From: Paenibacillus tyrphae
GTDB lineage: Bacteria; Bacillota; Bacilli; Paenibacillales; NBRC-103111
Length of the DNA: 64,000 nucleotides
Direction: 5' to 3'
Assembly: GCF_024158745.1 (NCBI RefSeq)
Contig: NZ_JAMZAW010000010.1
Location: 124,001 to 188,000 of the forward strand
Shown in pieces: positions 24,928 through 33,686 of this stretch (the stretch's first letter is position 1; the number at the start of each line of letters is the position of its first letter). Below the pieces are notes generated by a model that searched no databases, was not told the DNA's origin, and saw only the letters and a program-made list of their open reading frames with translations. A program made the translations under genes and the position numbers.

Positions 24928-25395
24928 TACCCGGCTCTGCCGGTACGCCTCCTTCACCCGCTCAATCTGCGCATGGTGGATACGGACATGCTTGACGCGG
25001 TATTCCAGCATTTGGCGAAAGGTGAACCTCGCCCCGTCTTCAAATACCCCCACCCGCTCGCATTGCTCGGCTGTCAGTTGGGCCAGCACGGGCTGCATAT
25101 GGGCACGCAACATTTGAAACAGCAGCAGATGCTGCTCGCGGTCCTGCTTCTCATACCCGAGGTTTTTCACCCACACGTCCTGTTCCCACGACATAATAAG
25201 CGGCTCGTCCTCCGCCAACACTTTTTTCAGCCGCTGTGTCGAGACCAGCTCGGAATCGGCAAGATGAATGAGAATTTCATGGATGCTCCATTTGTCCGGC
25301 GCCGGCTTGAAACGAAGCTCCTCTTCCGTCAATCCTTCGACGGCTTCCTGCAGCATCCCATATCCGCGGCCGTATTCCTCAATCAACGCTTCCAC
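24919..25395 (-). CDS. DinB-family four-helix protein
   Basis: 158 aa from GTG 25395 (GGGGTG upstream). DinB/YfiT-like metal-binding four-helix bundle: WSIHEILIHLADSELV and VKHVRIHHAQIERV supply histidines for the metal site. Such proteins include thiol-dependent S-transferases; others are stress proteins of unknown role. It follows the GNAT gene by 19 bp. The final two residues (GY) and the stop lie in the inserted palindromic element; by comparison of the flanks, the earlier gene probably ended RQSRV-stop. Function otherwise intact. Confidence 0.85.
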   Translation of the reverse strand: MEALIEEYGRGYGMLQEAVEGLTEEELRFKPAPDKWSIHEILIHLADSELVSTQRLKKVLAEDEPLIMSWEQDVWVKNLGYEKQDREQHLLLFQMLRAHMQPVLAQLTAEQCERVGVFEDGARFTFRQMLEYRVKHVRIHHAQIERVKEAYRQSRVGY

Positions 25396-25414
25396 TTTTG
25401 GAATTCACCCCATT

Positions 25415-25945
25415 TCAGGAACTATTCTCGCTAAGGTCCAAGCGCCAGTCGTTGCATCGCATGGTGTTCCCCGGCGGGTATTCGAAGCTGCATTCGGCGA
25501 TGAACTGGAAGCCCAGCTTCCGGCAGATCGCGTTGGATGGGGGGTTATCGACGGACGGGAAAGCGTGCATGTACCTGAGCTTCCGTTCGGCCTTGGCACT
25601 GGCAATGGCTGCCGTGGCTGCCATGGTCGCGATGCCTTTGCCCTGGTATGTCGGCAGAACGCCCCATCCGGTCTCGTACACGGTCTCTCCTTGCCAGTTC
25701 CGCTCCCAGTACCCGATATTGCCGACCGCCTCGAGACTTGGCTGAAGGAAGATGCCGAACACGCGGCCGGTCCCCTTCCGCCCGATCTCAACGTACCGCT
25801 TGTGGCGCGCGAGAAGCTGCTCCTCCGTTTCCAGGCCTCCAAGATGCTCCAGCATCTCCCGTGTATTCAGACGATACAGCAGATCAAGATCAGCTTCCGC
25901 CCAAGGCTCGATCCGTACTTGCAAGGCATTTGTTTCGTCAGGCAA
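25415..25945 (-). CDS. GNAT-family N-acetyltransferase (RimJ/RimL-like)
   Basis: 176 aa from TTG 25945, which has AGGAG eight bases upstream; a GTG three codons earlier overlaps that site. GNAT motif A with acetyl-CoA loop reads LPTYQGKGIATMAATAA (QxxGxG/A), followed by HAFPSVDNPPSNAICRKLGF (motif B, typical of RimJ/RimL and ribosomal-protein or small-molecule acetyltransferases). First gene of a two-gene unit with the DinB gene. Substrate unknown. Confidence 0.87.
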   Translation of the reverse strand: MPDETNALQVRIEPWAEADLDLLYRLNTREMLEHLGGLETEEQLLARHKRYVEIGRKGTGRVFGIFLQPSLEAVGNIGYWERNWQGETVYETGWGVLPTYQGKGIATMAATAAIASAKAERKLRYMHAFPSVDNPPSNAICRKLGFQFIAECSFEYPPGNTMRCNDWRLDLSENSS

Positions 25946-26131
25946 CTCTCTCACTCCTAATTACAGGTTCACCCATATTGTACCAGATGATCCGGTTTCA
26001 TTCGACAACTTTCGCGCAAGATATTGTCGTTTTTCTGCGAGATCTTCCTGATTCCTTAAAGATCGATGTTCATGTCGTAAAGTACTTTTTAGTACCGCAC
26101 TTCAAATCCAAAACGTAGGGGGATTTTCTTT

Positions 26132-26977
26132 ATGCAAAAATTAAAACGCCGTTTTTCTTTATCGTGTGCCGCGATGCTGCTGGCTGCCGTTTTCACGGGA
26201 CAAGGCGTTATGGCCAAGGATGAGGTTCAAGCCGCAGCAAGCGCATCGTATACGTACTCAACCCATTCGTATTCGTACTCAACCAATCCGCGCAAAAGCA
26301 TCACGCTTCATATCATGCAAACGCGAGCCGACAACATTACATTCAAAAGCCTTGCCAACAAAAAAAATCTGAAAAACTCCGGCTATGAAGGAATCAACGG
26401 CGGATATTTTCCGATGAACGGCGAGAATAAGACGTTTTCCATCGCGATCGAAAACGGGGTGCCGCTGATTCCCGCATCCGAAAAGCCGGGATACTCGGAC
26501 GGCCGAAGCAATCTGAGCACCACAGACCCCCGGGGAACGCTTGTATGGAATGGAGACAACTTCTCCGTGCAAAAGGTGCAGTTTTACGACAAAATCACAG
26601 GCACCAACAAAAACAAGCCGTGGTGGGCCCAGGGCGGTGTGTCCATGAATCTGGGTGACTCGAAGTGGAAAACCAAAATCGAAGGAGAAAAACTCCCGAA
26701 TCCGAACGGAGATGCCCAAAGGTCAGCCATTGTAGGCTACGAAAAGGACGTATACCTCATTGTCACGAATGATGCAACTTCCGCAAGCACTTTCAGGGCC
26801 GCAATCCAAGATCGCTTTAAAATTACGGAAACAGACAACGGCACGAGTAAGTATAAAGGAATTTTTCTGGATGGCAGCGGTTCTTCCCAGATGGCAGGAA
26901 GAGACTCTAAAGGGAACAAAGTATCCTTGACCGGCGATTCAAGACCATTAGTCCAGATCATTACGTTTAAAAAGTAA
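26132..26977 (+). CDS. Secreted NAGPA-like phosphodiester-glycosidase domain protein, short form
   Basis: 281 aa with signal peptide (FSLSCAAMLLAAVFTG; cleavage after AAA near 38 or after VMA near 28). A Ser/Tyr-rich linker (TYSTHSYSYSTN) precedes a minimal NAGPA domain: GYEGINGGYFPM, the FLDGSGSSQM catalytic-type segment, and RPLVQIITFKK at the end. It has no stalk domain, unlike the 479-aa protein at 18916. Preceded by AGGGGGATTTTC, so translated from ATG 26132. Probably acts on extracellular glycans; exact activity unknown. Confidence 0.82.
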   Translation: MQKLKRRFSLSCAAMLLAAVFTGQGVMAKDEVQAAASASYTYSTHSYSYSTNPRKSITLHIMQTRADNITFKSLANKKNLKNSGYEGINGGYFPMNGENKTFSIAIENGVPLIPASEKPGYSDGRSNLSTTDPRGTLVWNGDNFSVQKVQFYDKITGTNKNKPWWAQGGVSMNLGDSKWKTKIEGEKLPNPNGDAQRSAIVGYEKDVYLIVTNDATSASTFRAAIQDRFKITETDNGTSKYKGIFLDGSGSSQMAGRDSKGNKVSLTGDSRPLVQIITFKK

Positions 26978-27017
26978 CCCCTAACGCAAACTTTGTACTC
27001 TTCTCGTAAAAAAAATC

Positions 27018-27055
27018 GCCCTCTTGTTTTGCCAAAATGGCTGAAACAAGAGGGC
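27018..27055 (+). terminator. Terminator of the NAGPA-like gene
   Basis: Arms GCCCTCTTGTTT and AAACAAGAGGGC (12 bp) with a 14-base loop, preceded by A's and followed by TTTCC. Confidence 0.75.
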
Positions 27056-27060
27056 TTTCC

Positions 27061-27195
27061 GTTAGCGTACTCATAGGCCAAAATTTTAGCTCTGGCCTTC
27101 TCCCGGTCGGCGCTTTGAAATTTTTTGGACCAAACCTTGCCCATTCCTTCGTATTGGGACCCTTGACCTGGAAATAGTAAGGCGACTCGCTTCAT
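27061..27195 (-). pseudogene. Remnant of a malonyl-CoA acyltransferase (FabD / trans-AT type)
   Basis: From ATG 27195 (GGGG upstream) the frame begins MKRVALLFPGQGSQYEGMGK, the diagnostic N-terminus of malonyl-CoA:ACP acyltransferases, including the GQGSQ oxyanion loop. After about 22 residues the similarity stops, and the catalytic GHSxG serine motif is absent. The frame then reads through the terminator of the neighbouring gene. It is a decayed 5' fragment, perhaps of a discrete AT from a polyketide cluster. Not functional as seen. Confidence 0.65.
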
Positions 27196-27455
27196 GTCTA
27201 ACCCCTTTTCGAGCACCGACATAAGAACAATGGAATGTTTCCACAAGAAGCCATGAACTGGATGTAGAATGAGTGATTTGCAAATAGAAACGAAATAGGA
27301 AATGCAGTACGCAGAAGTCGCGAAGCCGAGGAGTGAGTTAAGGAGGATGCATGTTCTCAAGCGAATAACTATTAATAAATTTAGACAACGAATCCGACGC
27401 AACGGGCTTGGTGGCCTGCTGCGGCCAGTAACCTGTTCTCGCGGACAGACGCGCA

Positions 27456-27482
27456 CCAACCGGAGGCTCGCCCTCCGGTTGG
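27456..27482 (-). terminator. Hairpin downstream of the LysR gene
   Basis: CCAACCGGAGG and CCTCCGGTTGG, perfect 11-bp arms with a 5-base loop, 50-80 bp beyond the LysR stop. No T-run follows, so terminator function is tentative. Confidence 0.45.
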
Positions 27483-27533
27483 GTTGCAGATCGCTGTGAA
27501 GAATGCCGGATACCCGCCGGAAGGCCGGCGATC

Positions 27534-28409
27534 TCAACTCCTGAAATAATCGATGACAAAATCCCGGAACCGCTCCGCCGCAGGCGACAGATACCGTCCT
27601 TCGATCCAGCCGATGCCGATCACCCGGCGGCACTCGGGCCAACGTACGCGCAGGAATGAAAGGTTGGCACGCTCGATTCCTTTCGTGTCAGGGATGACGG
27701 CAACGCCAAGCCCGGCCGCGACGAGCCCGGCGATCGTATGAACTTCGTCCCCTTCGAACCGGATATCGGGACCGATTCCGGCTTGCTCGAACAGCTTGTC
27801 GGTAATTTTTCGCAGTCCGTAGCCTTTCTTGAACGAAATCAATGGCTCGCTCCGTATGTCCTCCAACAAGACGGATTCGGAAGCGGCAAGCGGGTGATCT
27901 TTAGGAACGATAACAAACAACTCTTCATTCCATAACGAGGCCCATTGCATGTGCTTCGTTTCTTGCGGGGCGGCCATACAGAGGTCGATCCCCCCTGCCG
28001 AAAGCTGATCCAGAAGGAACTGGGTACTGTTTTGATGCAGCTGAAAATGAATCTGCGGGTAGGCCGAGCGAAAGGACCGGATGACGTCCGGAATCGAGTG
28101 GACGCCGAGCGTATGAAGAAATCCCAAGGATACCTCCCCATGCTCCGGATGAATCAAATCCTCCAGCTCCCGCTTGCCCTCCTGATATTCATTCATGATC
28201 CGGTTGACGCGGTTCAAAAACAGGCGGCCGTACCGATTGAGCACAATCGCGCGGCCGTTGCGCTCGAATAGCGGGACGCCAAGCTCTTTCTCCAGCCGGG
28301 CAATCGAGCGGCTTAAGGCCGGCTGGGTAATACATAGCGTCTGCGCCGCCAAGGTCATATGCTGCAAGCGGGCAACCGTATGAAAATACTCGAGCTGCTG
28401 CCATTCCAT
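27534..28409 (-). CDS. LysR-family transcriptional regulator
   Basis: 291 aa. N-terminal helix-turn-helix at about 3-60 (YFHTVARLQHMTLAAQTLCI, then TQPALSRSIARLEKELGVPLF), then a periplasmic-binding-like effector domain (about 90-290) with HPEHGEVSLGFLHTLG. ATG 28409 has GGGGGGA upstream. Divergent from the MFS gene at 28532, the typical LysR layout, so it probably activates that transporter in response to an unknown ligand. Closest style is the CbbR/YtlI-like group; the effector cannot be named. Confidence 0.92.
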   Translation of the reverse strand: MEWQQLEYFHTVARLQHMTLAAQTLCITQPALSRSIARLEKELGVPLFERNGRAIVLNRYGRLFLNRVNRIMNEYQEGKRELEDLIHPEHGEVSLGFLHTLGVHSIPDVIRSFRSAYPQIHFQLHQNSTQFLLDQLSAGGIDLCMAAPQETKHMQWASLWNEELFVIVPKDHPLAASESVLLEDIRSEPLISFKKGYGLRKITDKLFEQAGIGPDIRFEGDEVHTIAGLVAAGLGVAVIPDTKGIERANLSFLRVRWPECRRVIGIGWIEGRYLSPAAERFRDFVIDYFRS

Positions 28410-28531
28410 TCCGATCCCCCCGTTTCCTCATTACACAAACAACATCGTTATAATAAAAACAATGCATTAGACGGTGCTTCTTGTCAATCCTATACTTAAA
28501 TTGTCAATTCAACGGATGGAGGCGCCATAAG

Positions 28532-29737
28532 ATGAACTATCTCGAACTCGGAAGCCGAGCGCATCGGAAGGCTTCGGTCAGCATGCTGCTGGGGAGCATC
28601 GTCACGTTTGCCATATTATACAGTCCGCAGCCGCTCATCAGTTTATTTTCGCAGCAGTATCAAGTTTCGCCGACCACCGCCAGCACTTCGATCTCGTTAA
28701 CAACGATCGCCTTGGGTATGAGCTTGCTGTTTTTCACGGTCGTCTCCAATATCTGGGGGCGTAAAGGAATCATGAGCCTCTCGCTGCTGCTCACTTCGAT
28801 ATTCGCCATCGCTTCGGCCTTTATCCATGATTTTCAGGCTTTCCTCGTATTCCGGTTTCTGGAGGGCATCAGCATCGCAGGCTTTCCGTCGATCGCCATG
28901 GCTTATTTGAACGAGGAATTTTCTCCCCGGGCCATCGGGAGAGTCATCGGGGTCTATGTAGCGGGAACGGCCATAGGCGGTTTCATAGGCCGGATTATTA
29001 TCGGAGGATTAACAGATCTCTTCAATTGGCAGTTCGCCATGCTGATGATGGGGATCGTCAGCTTGCTGCTTAGTTTGTGGTTCTGGTTCTACCTCCCCGC
29101 CTCCGGCAACTTTACCCCAAGCAAAACGTCCGTGCGGCAATGGCTTGCCGGGATGCGGGCGAGTCTGGGCGATAAAAATCTGCTGTCCATGTTTATCACG
29201 GGCTTTCTGCTGATGGGCGGTTACATCACGGTATTGAACTATATCGGTTACCCGCTTACGCAAGCGCCGTATCATGTCAGCCAAACGATTTTCGGCTTCC
29301 TGTTCGTGGTCAATCTGGTAGGGACATGGAGTTCGATCTGGTTCGGGAAGCTGGCGGACCGTTATTCCCGAAGACGGATCATCGGCCTCGCGATTGCCAT
29401 TTTTATTCTGGGCGCACTGATGACGTTAAGCAGCCTTCTTGCTGTCAAGGTATTGGGGGTTGCGGTCGTTGCGTTCGGCTTTTTTGCCGGTCATTCGGTG
29501 GCGAGCGGCTGGGTAGGCGTATTGGCGGTAAAAGATTTCAAAGCGCAGGCCTCTTCCTTTTACTTGTTGTTTTATTATGCGGGATCGAGCTTGGTCGGCT
29601 GGTCGGGCGGCTTCTTTCTGAACCGGTTCGGCTGGAACGGTCTCGTTTATTATATTTGCGCCTTGCTGACGGTCTCAATCCTGGTCTCATCGCAGGTGAA
29701 GCCGAAAACAGAAAAGAGGGGGCTCTCCCCCTCTTGA
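28532..29737 (+). CDS. MFS transporter (YnfM/arabinose-efflux-like)
   Basis: 401 aa from ATG 28532 (TGGAGG upstream); a frame extension to 28481 lacks a site. Twelve predicted helices. Early segment SIVTFAILYSPQPLISLFSQ and VYVAGTAIGGFIGRIIIGGL are typical of the YnfM-type efflux permeases; loop 8-9 has GKLADRYSRRRIIG. Divergent from the LysR gene. Its last codons double as the stem of a terminator for the converging nitroreductase gene. Likely exports small organic compounds or drugs. Confidence 0.9.
   Translation: MNYLELGSRAHRKASVSMLLGSIVTFAILYSPQPLISLFSQQYQVSPTTASTSISLTTIALGMSLLFFTVVSNIWGRKGIMSLSLLLTSIFAIASAFIHDFQAFLVFRFLEGISIAGFPSIAMAYLNEEFSPRAIGRVIGVYVAGTAIGGFIGRIIIGGLTDLFNWQFAMLMMGIVSLLLSLWFWFYLPASGNFTPSKTSVRQWLAGMRASLGDKNLLSMFITGFLLMGGYITVLNYIGYPLTQAPYHVSQTIFGFLFVVNLVGTWSSIWFGKLADRYSRRRIIGLAIAIFILGALMTLSSLLAVKVLGVAVVAFGFFAGHSVASGWVGVLAVKDFKAQASSFYLLFYYAGSSLVGWSGGFFLNRFGWNGLVYYICALLTVSILVSSQVKPKTEKRGLSPS
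29714..29735 (-). terminator. Terminator of the nitroreductase operon, inside the MFS C-terminus
   Basis: Arms AAGAGGGGG and CCCCCTCTT (9 bp) with a 4-base loop; on the minus strand TTTTCTGTTTT follows. The stem overlaps the last codons of the converging MFS gene. Confidence 0.7.
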
Positions 29738-29743
29738 ACGATC

Positions 29744-30304
29744 TTACCATACAACAAGCTTAGCTTCTGCGGGCGTGCGGGTTTTCGGCTTGGGGACTTT
29801 ATCGAAATACCCCATATGCAGGATGCCGACGATCCGTTCGCCTTCCCGGACGCCCAGTCCGCTGCGAAACACAGGGGAATGGATAAATTCAACCGTCGAC
29901 CAGATCATCCCGAGCTTCTGCTCCCATCCCAGCAGCTGCATATTTTGCATCAGACAGCAGACGGCGGCGAAATCTTCATCTCTTTTATGCTCGTTTTTAT
30001 CTTCCGTCATGACGACGATCAGATTGGCCGGAATTTCGGCCAGCTTTTTTCTCATCATTTCTTTTAATTTGGACGGCAGCAGCTTGACCCGTTTCAAGTG
30101 GGCGGAGGCTTCGAGCGTAAGGGCAGCCAGCTTGTCCCTCCCCTCGGCGCTTCCCACATAAATAAACCGCCAAGGCTCCCGGAGGCCGTGATTCGGCGCC
30201 CATACCGCATCATTCAGCAGCTTCAGAACCAGCTCCTGGGGAACAGGAGTCTGATTGAACGTCCGGATACTTCTTCTCTCCCTGATCGTTTGGGCAATGC
30301 TCAT
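29744..30304 (-). CDS. Nitroreductase-family FMN oxidoreductase
   Basis: 186 aa from ATG 30304 (AAGGAGA upstream). Family N-terminus IRERRSIRTFNQTPVPQELV, with the basic FMN-phosphate-binding arginines, then WAPNHGLREPWRFIYV and the C-terminal GVREGERIVGILHMGYFDK. FMN nitroreductases reduce nitro groups, quinones or flavins with NAD(P)H. It is the second gene of an operon with the MarR regulator (57 bp apart), which fits quinone or xenobiotic detoxification together with the flavin monooxygenase sharing the same operator. Confidence 0.9.
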   Translation of the reverse strand: MSIAQTIRERRSIRTFNQTPVPQELVLKLLNDAVWAPNHGLREPWRFIYVGSAEGRDKLAALTLEASAHLKRVKLLPSKLKEMMRKKLAEIPANLIVVMTEDKNEHKRDEDFAAVCCLMQNMQLLGWEQKLGMIWSTVEFIHSPVFRSGLGVREGERIVGILHMGYFDKVPKPKTRTPAEAKLVVW

Positions 30305-30360
30305 GGCGCCTGTCTCCTTTTCCGTGCCGATGAGACGGCCGGCAGTCAATTGTTAACCGC

Positions 30361-30846
30361 TCAGTAATCCCATTCCAGCAAATCCTGCAGCAGCTCCCGG
30401 GCAAAGGTCAATTGCTCCGGCGTATATTTATCCAATAAGAGCATAAACCGCTGTTCGATATCCTGATGAAGGCGGTCATGAATCAGATGCAGCTTCTGGC
30501 CTTTGGCCGTTAACCGAAAATAAACCTCTTTCTTGTTATCATGGAGCTGCTGTTTTTTGATCAAATCCAAGGCTAATAGCCTTTGGGTGATCCGCGTGAC
30601 GGACCCTTTCGTCAAATCGGTTTTCTCCGAAATCGTCGTCACGTTGATGGGCCCATGATCCCCAATGCAGGCGATCAGGTGAATCTCGGACAAATTGAGA
30701 TCCAGCTTCTGGCCCAGCTCGGATTCCACCTTCCGCTTCTCTTCTGCGAATCGGACGGTAAATTTGCCGTCTCTCGTCTCCTGCTGCGTGATAAGTTCTA
30801 CGAATAGCTTGAAAATCCACTGCTTGTTAAGTTCGGTTTTCGACAT
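30361..30846 (-). CDS. MarR-family transcriptional regulator
   Basis: 161 aa. Winged helix at about 50-120: LSEIHLIACIGDHGPINVTT, then ISEKTDLTKGSVTRITQRLL, and a wing with DNKKEVYFRLTAKG. Helices at both ends form the dimer interface. A 20-bp palindromic site (30897-30916) overlaps the -35 of its own promoter, and identical or similar sites stand upstream of the flavin monooxygenase, so it likely represses both units and is relieved by a phenolic or quinone ligand. That ligand is inferred. Confidence 0.92.
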   Translation of the reverse strand: MSKTELNKQWIFKLFVELITQQETRDGKFTVRFAEEKRKVESELGQKLDLNLSEIHLIACIGDHGPINVTTISEKTDLTKGSVTRITQRLLALDLIKKQQLHDNKKEVYFRLTAKGQKLHLIHDRLHQDIEQRFMLLLDKYTPEQLTFARELLQDLLEWDY

Positions 30847-30884
30847 CGGTTTGAGGTCTCCTCTTCACACATCATCTCCTTCTG

Positions 30885-30916
30885 ATTATACACCGATTGT
30901 TTCGAACAAAACAATA
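30885..30916 (-). promoter_or_regulatory. Promoter and MarR operator of the marR-nitroreductase operon
   Basis: Minus strand: TTGTTT (30909-30914), an 18-base spacer, TATAAT (30885-30890). The site TTGTTTCGAACAAAACAATA (plus strand, 30897-30916) overlaps the -35 and spacer, as expected for autorepression. Confidence 0.65.
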
Positions 30917-30922
30917 AGCTCG

Positions 30923-32437
30923 TTAAATAGGACGGCGCCCGCACCAACGGGCGATTCCCCGCTTGACGGCTTCCAGCGGCTGCGGCTCTGATCGGGGTAC
31001 CGCCCACGCTATATGTCCGTCCGGGCGAATCAGCGCCGTATGCACGTCGTCCCATTCGGCTTCGTTCCTGTTTCCGGCGATCGAGGCGCGAACAACTTGG
31101 ATATGACCGTACTCCTCCCAAGGAACGACGTCGTTCAGCCGATCATCGGAAGCGAGATGAAGCAGGACGAAGCGGCCGGAGTGAAACAGCTCATAAGCAT
31201 TCAGAACGGCACCGCTGTCCAGCCGCAGCTTCAATTCCGTAAAGCGGCTCCCGTTCAACGCGTGCGGCAACGCATCCTCATCCGGCGCATACCGGACATC
31301 GAACGCCGCGATCTGGGCCGCTAATTCCTTATTCGCTTCGGGGATGCGAAGCAAGTCGGACAGCATGCTGCGCAGTCCCATCATTCTCGGCGAGAAGTCA
31401 AATCCCATCAGCAGCGTTTGCGCCTGCGTATTGCGAAGCAGCGCCGTATTCACGGGGAACCGTTCCGTATGGTAACTGTCCAGAAGCCAATCGGGAGCCC
31501 GCCCCTTCAGCTCCGCCGCCAGCTTCCAGCCAAGATTCATCGCTTCCTGCAGCCCTACGTTCAGCCCCTGTCCGCCGGCCGGGAAATGAATATGCGCCGC
31601 ATCCCCCGCAAGGAAAATCCGTCTTTCCCGGTAACGCTTCGCCTGACGTGTCGCATTGCCGAAACGGGACAGCCAGAATGGCTCGGAGATGCCAAGGTCG
31701 CTTCCGAGAATTCGTTCCATCCCCGAACTCAGCTCCTCCAGCGTCACCGGTTCTTCCTTCGGCACCCCCGTCCTCAGGGGATCGATCATCACGACCCGAT
31801 GAAGCCGGTCCGTCACGGGGACAATCATGACCAGCCCGTGCTCGGTGACGCGGGAAAACCCGTTCGTTTCCGGAGGATACGCCAGTACGACGTCTCCGAG
31901 CGTCGCGGTTAAGGTCGTGTCCGTACCTTCGAACGGAATGCCCGCCTGCTTGCGGACAAGGCTTCCCGCCCCGTCTGCGCCGACAACATAGGCGGCCGAC
32001 AACACGGCTTTCCCTTTCGCGCCGACGGCAGTGACCTCTACGCATTGCGCATCCTGGCGCACCGACACGACCTCTACCTCCCGTCGAATTTCCACGCCAG
32101 CACTTTGCGCCCACTCCTCCAGCACTTTCTCCGTATCGTGCTGCGAAATATACAGCGTGTAATTGGAAGAAGAATCAAATACCGAGAAATCCAACCGGGT
32201 ATCCAGCGCCGCAAAATGTCCCGTTGGAAGCGGCTTTCCGATGCTCATCAGCTTCGACTTCAAGCCGCGCAAATCGAACAGTTCAAGCGAGCGGGGATGA
32301 AGGGTCAGCGCCCGGGAATATGGCGTCGTATCCTTCAAGCGCTCAAGCACGCATACCTTCACTCCGGCCAAAGCCAGCTCCGCTGCCAATATCATGCCGA
32401 CCGGACCTCCGCCGACAACGATCACTTCATAATCCAT
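30923..32437 (-). CDS. FAD-dependent aromatic-ring hydroxylase-like monooxygenase
   Basis: 504 aa from ATG 32437 (GGAGAGG upstream). Class A flavoprotein monooxygenase: GGGPVGMILAAELA (dinucleotide binding, residues 8-21), VVGADGAGSLVRKQAGI (DG motif), and IFLAGDAAHIHFPAGGQGLN (GD motif). A C-terminal thioredoxin-like tail (about 390-504) is typical of the PheA/TfdB phenol hydroxylase and rifampicin-monooxygenase group. Two MarR-type sites lie in its promoter region. Probably hydroxylates a phenolic, quinone-like or polyketide aromatic; inactivation of an antibiotic is possible but not shown. Confidence 0.9.
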   Translation of the reverse strand: MDYEVIVVGGGPVGMILAAELALAGVKVCVLERLKDTTPYSRALTLHPRSLELFDLRGLKSKLMSIGKPLPTGHFAALDTRLDFSVFDSSSNYTLYISQHDTEKVLEEWAQSAGVEIRREVEVVSVRQDAQCVEVTAVGAKGKAVLSAAYVVGADGAGSLVRKQAGIPFEGTDTTLTATLGDVVLAYPPETNGFSRVTEHGLVMIVPVTDRLHRVVMIDPLRTGVPKEEPVTLEELSSGMERILGSDLGISEPFWLSRFGNATRQAKRYRERRIFLAGDAAHIHFPAGGQGLNVGLQEAMNLGWKLAAELKGRAPDWLLDSYHTERFPVNTALLRNTQAQTLLMGFDFSPRMMGLRSMLSDLLRIPEANKELAAQIAAFDVRYAPDEDALPHALNGSRFTELKLRLDSGAVLNAYELFHSGRFVLLHLASDDRLNDVVPWEEYGHIQVVRASIAGNRNEAEWDDVHTALIRPDGHIAWAVPRSEPQPLEAVKRGIARWCGRRPI

Positions 32438-32477
32438 TCGTATCCTCTCCTTTTCTCCAACTGCCGCTACGGATTTT

Positions 32478-32555
32478 TTGTTTCGAACAAAACAATATGG
32501 GTGTTTTGTTTCGCAAGTAACAATATCATTATAGCAGATTGGCAATTATATACAA
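32478..32555 (-). promoter_or_regulatory. Promoter and two MarR-type operators upstream of the monooxygenase
   Basis: Minus-strand TTGTAT (32550-32555), 16-base spacer, TATAAT (32528-32533). Downstream of it lie TTGTTTCGAACAAAACAATA (32478-32497), identical in all 20 bases to the site at the marR promoter, and TTGTTTCGCAAGTAACAATA (32506-32525, 16 of 20). Confidence 0.65.
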
Positions 32556-32597
32556 CCCCGCTTTGCTTTATTTTTACAGGCATTCACAGGTTGTAAT

Positions 32598-32625
32598 GGA
32601 AAAGGGCCTATATCGGCCCTTTTCC
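32598..32625 (-). terminator. Terminator of the respiratory operon
   Basis: GGAAAAGGGCC and GGCCCTTTTCC, perfect 11-bp arms with a 6-base loop, about 40 bp after the 340-aa membrane protein gene. Confidence 0.6.
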
Positions 32626-32663
32626 GATTACGTAAGGCCGCCTCCACGGCAGCCTTCCCCAAC

Positions 32664-33686
32664 TTATTTTTGCACGGTGCGCGGCGATTCCTCCATATAC
32701 GGCTGCAAGTAAATCTCCCTCACCTCGTGCCGGACCCAGCTCATCAGCATCAGCACGATCAGCAGCACGCTAACGGTGGCGACGAACAACCTGCGCCCGT
32801 CCTGCCTGACTAGGCGGACCAGCAGCCAGCATAAGCCGATAGCCAGCAGCACCACTGCCGCGAGCAGCGCGGTATGGAACGCGGAGCCGCCCATAAACGC
32901 ATGGCGGACGCGTCCGTCCATACTAAGCAGCAGCAGCGGTCCTGCAAGCAGTTGAAGCAGCGTGAAGCCCGCCGCCATCGTTTTGCCGTAACGCTTGGCC
33001 GCCTCCGTGACCGGTCCGGCGCCGTTCCGCTCGGTGCGTCTCCCCCATCCGTACAGGAACAGACCGAGCATTGTGAAGCTCGCCGCCATAAAGTGAAGGT
33101 AGCGCTGCCAGATGGTCGGATACGCGAACAGCGAGCGCCAGAAACCGCGTTCCGGGTCCCACAGCTCTGGATGGAGCATCGAAGTCACGTTCGTGATGAA
33201 CAACAGCGGAACGAACAGCAGGATCAGCGTGCCGAATAGGCCGAAGCTAAGGTGCAGCGCCTTGCGCTTCTGCCAGCGCTCCCATGTGAATTTATAGACG
33301 TACAGCGCCAGAAACGCGACGGTCAGCAGCGGAATGAGCATCAGCCACATTTTGCCGATCAGGATCGTCGACGGATAAAAAAACTGGGTGTACATGGTGC
33401 TGATGATCAGCAGCGGCGCAATGCCGAGCACAACGGCGATGCTTTTGACTATCGATACGTGCGTCGCCATATGCTGCGCCAGACGGTCCAGAACCGTGTC
33501 CTTGCGGACGATGCCTTTCAGCTCGTTGTACACCGCGGACACGGAGCCGGCTACCAGAATGTTAACGAAAATGATATGAAGAATAAAGCCGACGACCATC
33601 AGCACTTCGAAAAAAGGCAGGTCGCCCGGAATGGCCAGCCCCAGATCGTTGGGCACCGGCGATTTGGAGGTTAAATAGGCGTTCAC
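32664..33686 (-). CDS. Multi-helix membrane protein, partner of the CydA-like cytochrome
   Basis: 340 aa with about eight hydrophobic helices, including VLMVVGFILHIIFVNILVAG and LHFMAASFTMLGLFLYGW, each with histidines that could ligate heme. The ATG at 33686 overlaps the stop of the CydA-like gene by 4 bp (ATGA). It is not a canonical CydB; it resembles a second CydA-like or cytochrome-b-like subunit. I infer that the two proteins form a membrane quinol- or cytochrome-linked oxidoreductase. A hairpin at 32598 ends the operon. Exact activity unknown. Confidence 0.75.
   Translation of the reverse strand: MNAYLTSKSPVPNDLGLAIPGDLPFFEVLMVVGFILHIIFVNILVAGSVSAVYNELKGIVRKDTVLDRLAQHMATHVSIVKSIAVVLGIAPLLIISTMYTQFFYPSTILIGKMWLMLIPLLTVAFLALYVYKFTWERWQKRKALHLSFGLFGTLILLFVPLLFITNVTSMLHPELWDPERGFWRSLFAYPTIWQRYLHFMAASFTMLGLFLYGWGRRTERNGAGPVTEAAKRYGKTMAAGFTLLQLLAGPLLLLSMDGRVRHAFMGGSAFHTALLAAVVLLAIGLCWLLVRLVRQDGRRLFVATVSVLLIVLMLMSWVRHEVREIYLQPYMEESPRTVQK

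Larger units (their letters stand above)
26978..27533. other. Intergenic region with terminators and a gene remnant
   Basis: Holds the terminator at 27018-27055, an N-terminal acyltransferase remnant on the minus strand (27061-27195), and a perfect 11-bp hairpin at 27456-27482. The rest shows no supported gene. Confidence 0.6.

Noticed and set aside
26737..27195. Treating the acyltransferase-like frame as a complete gene
   Set aside because: Similarity ends after about 22 residues and the frame runs antisense into the NAGPA-like gene; better called a remnant.
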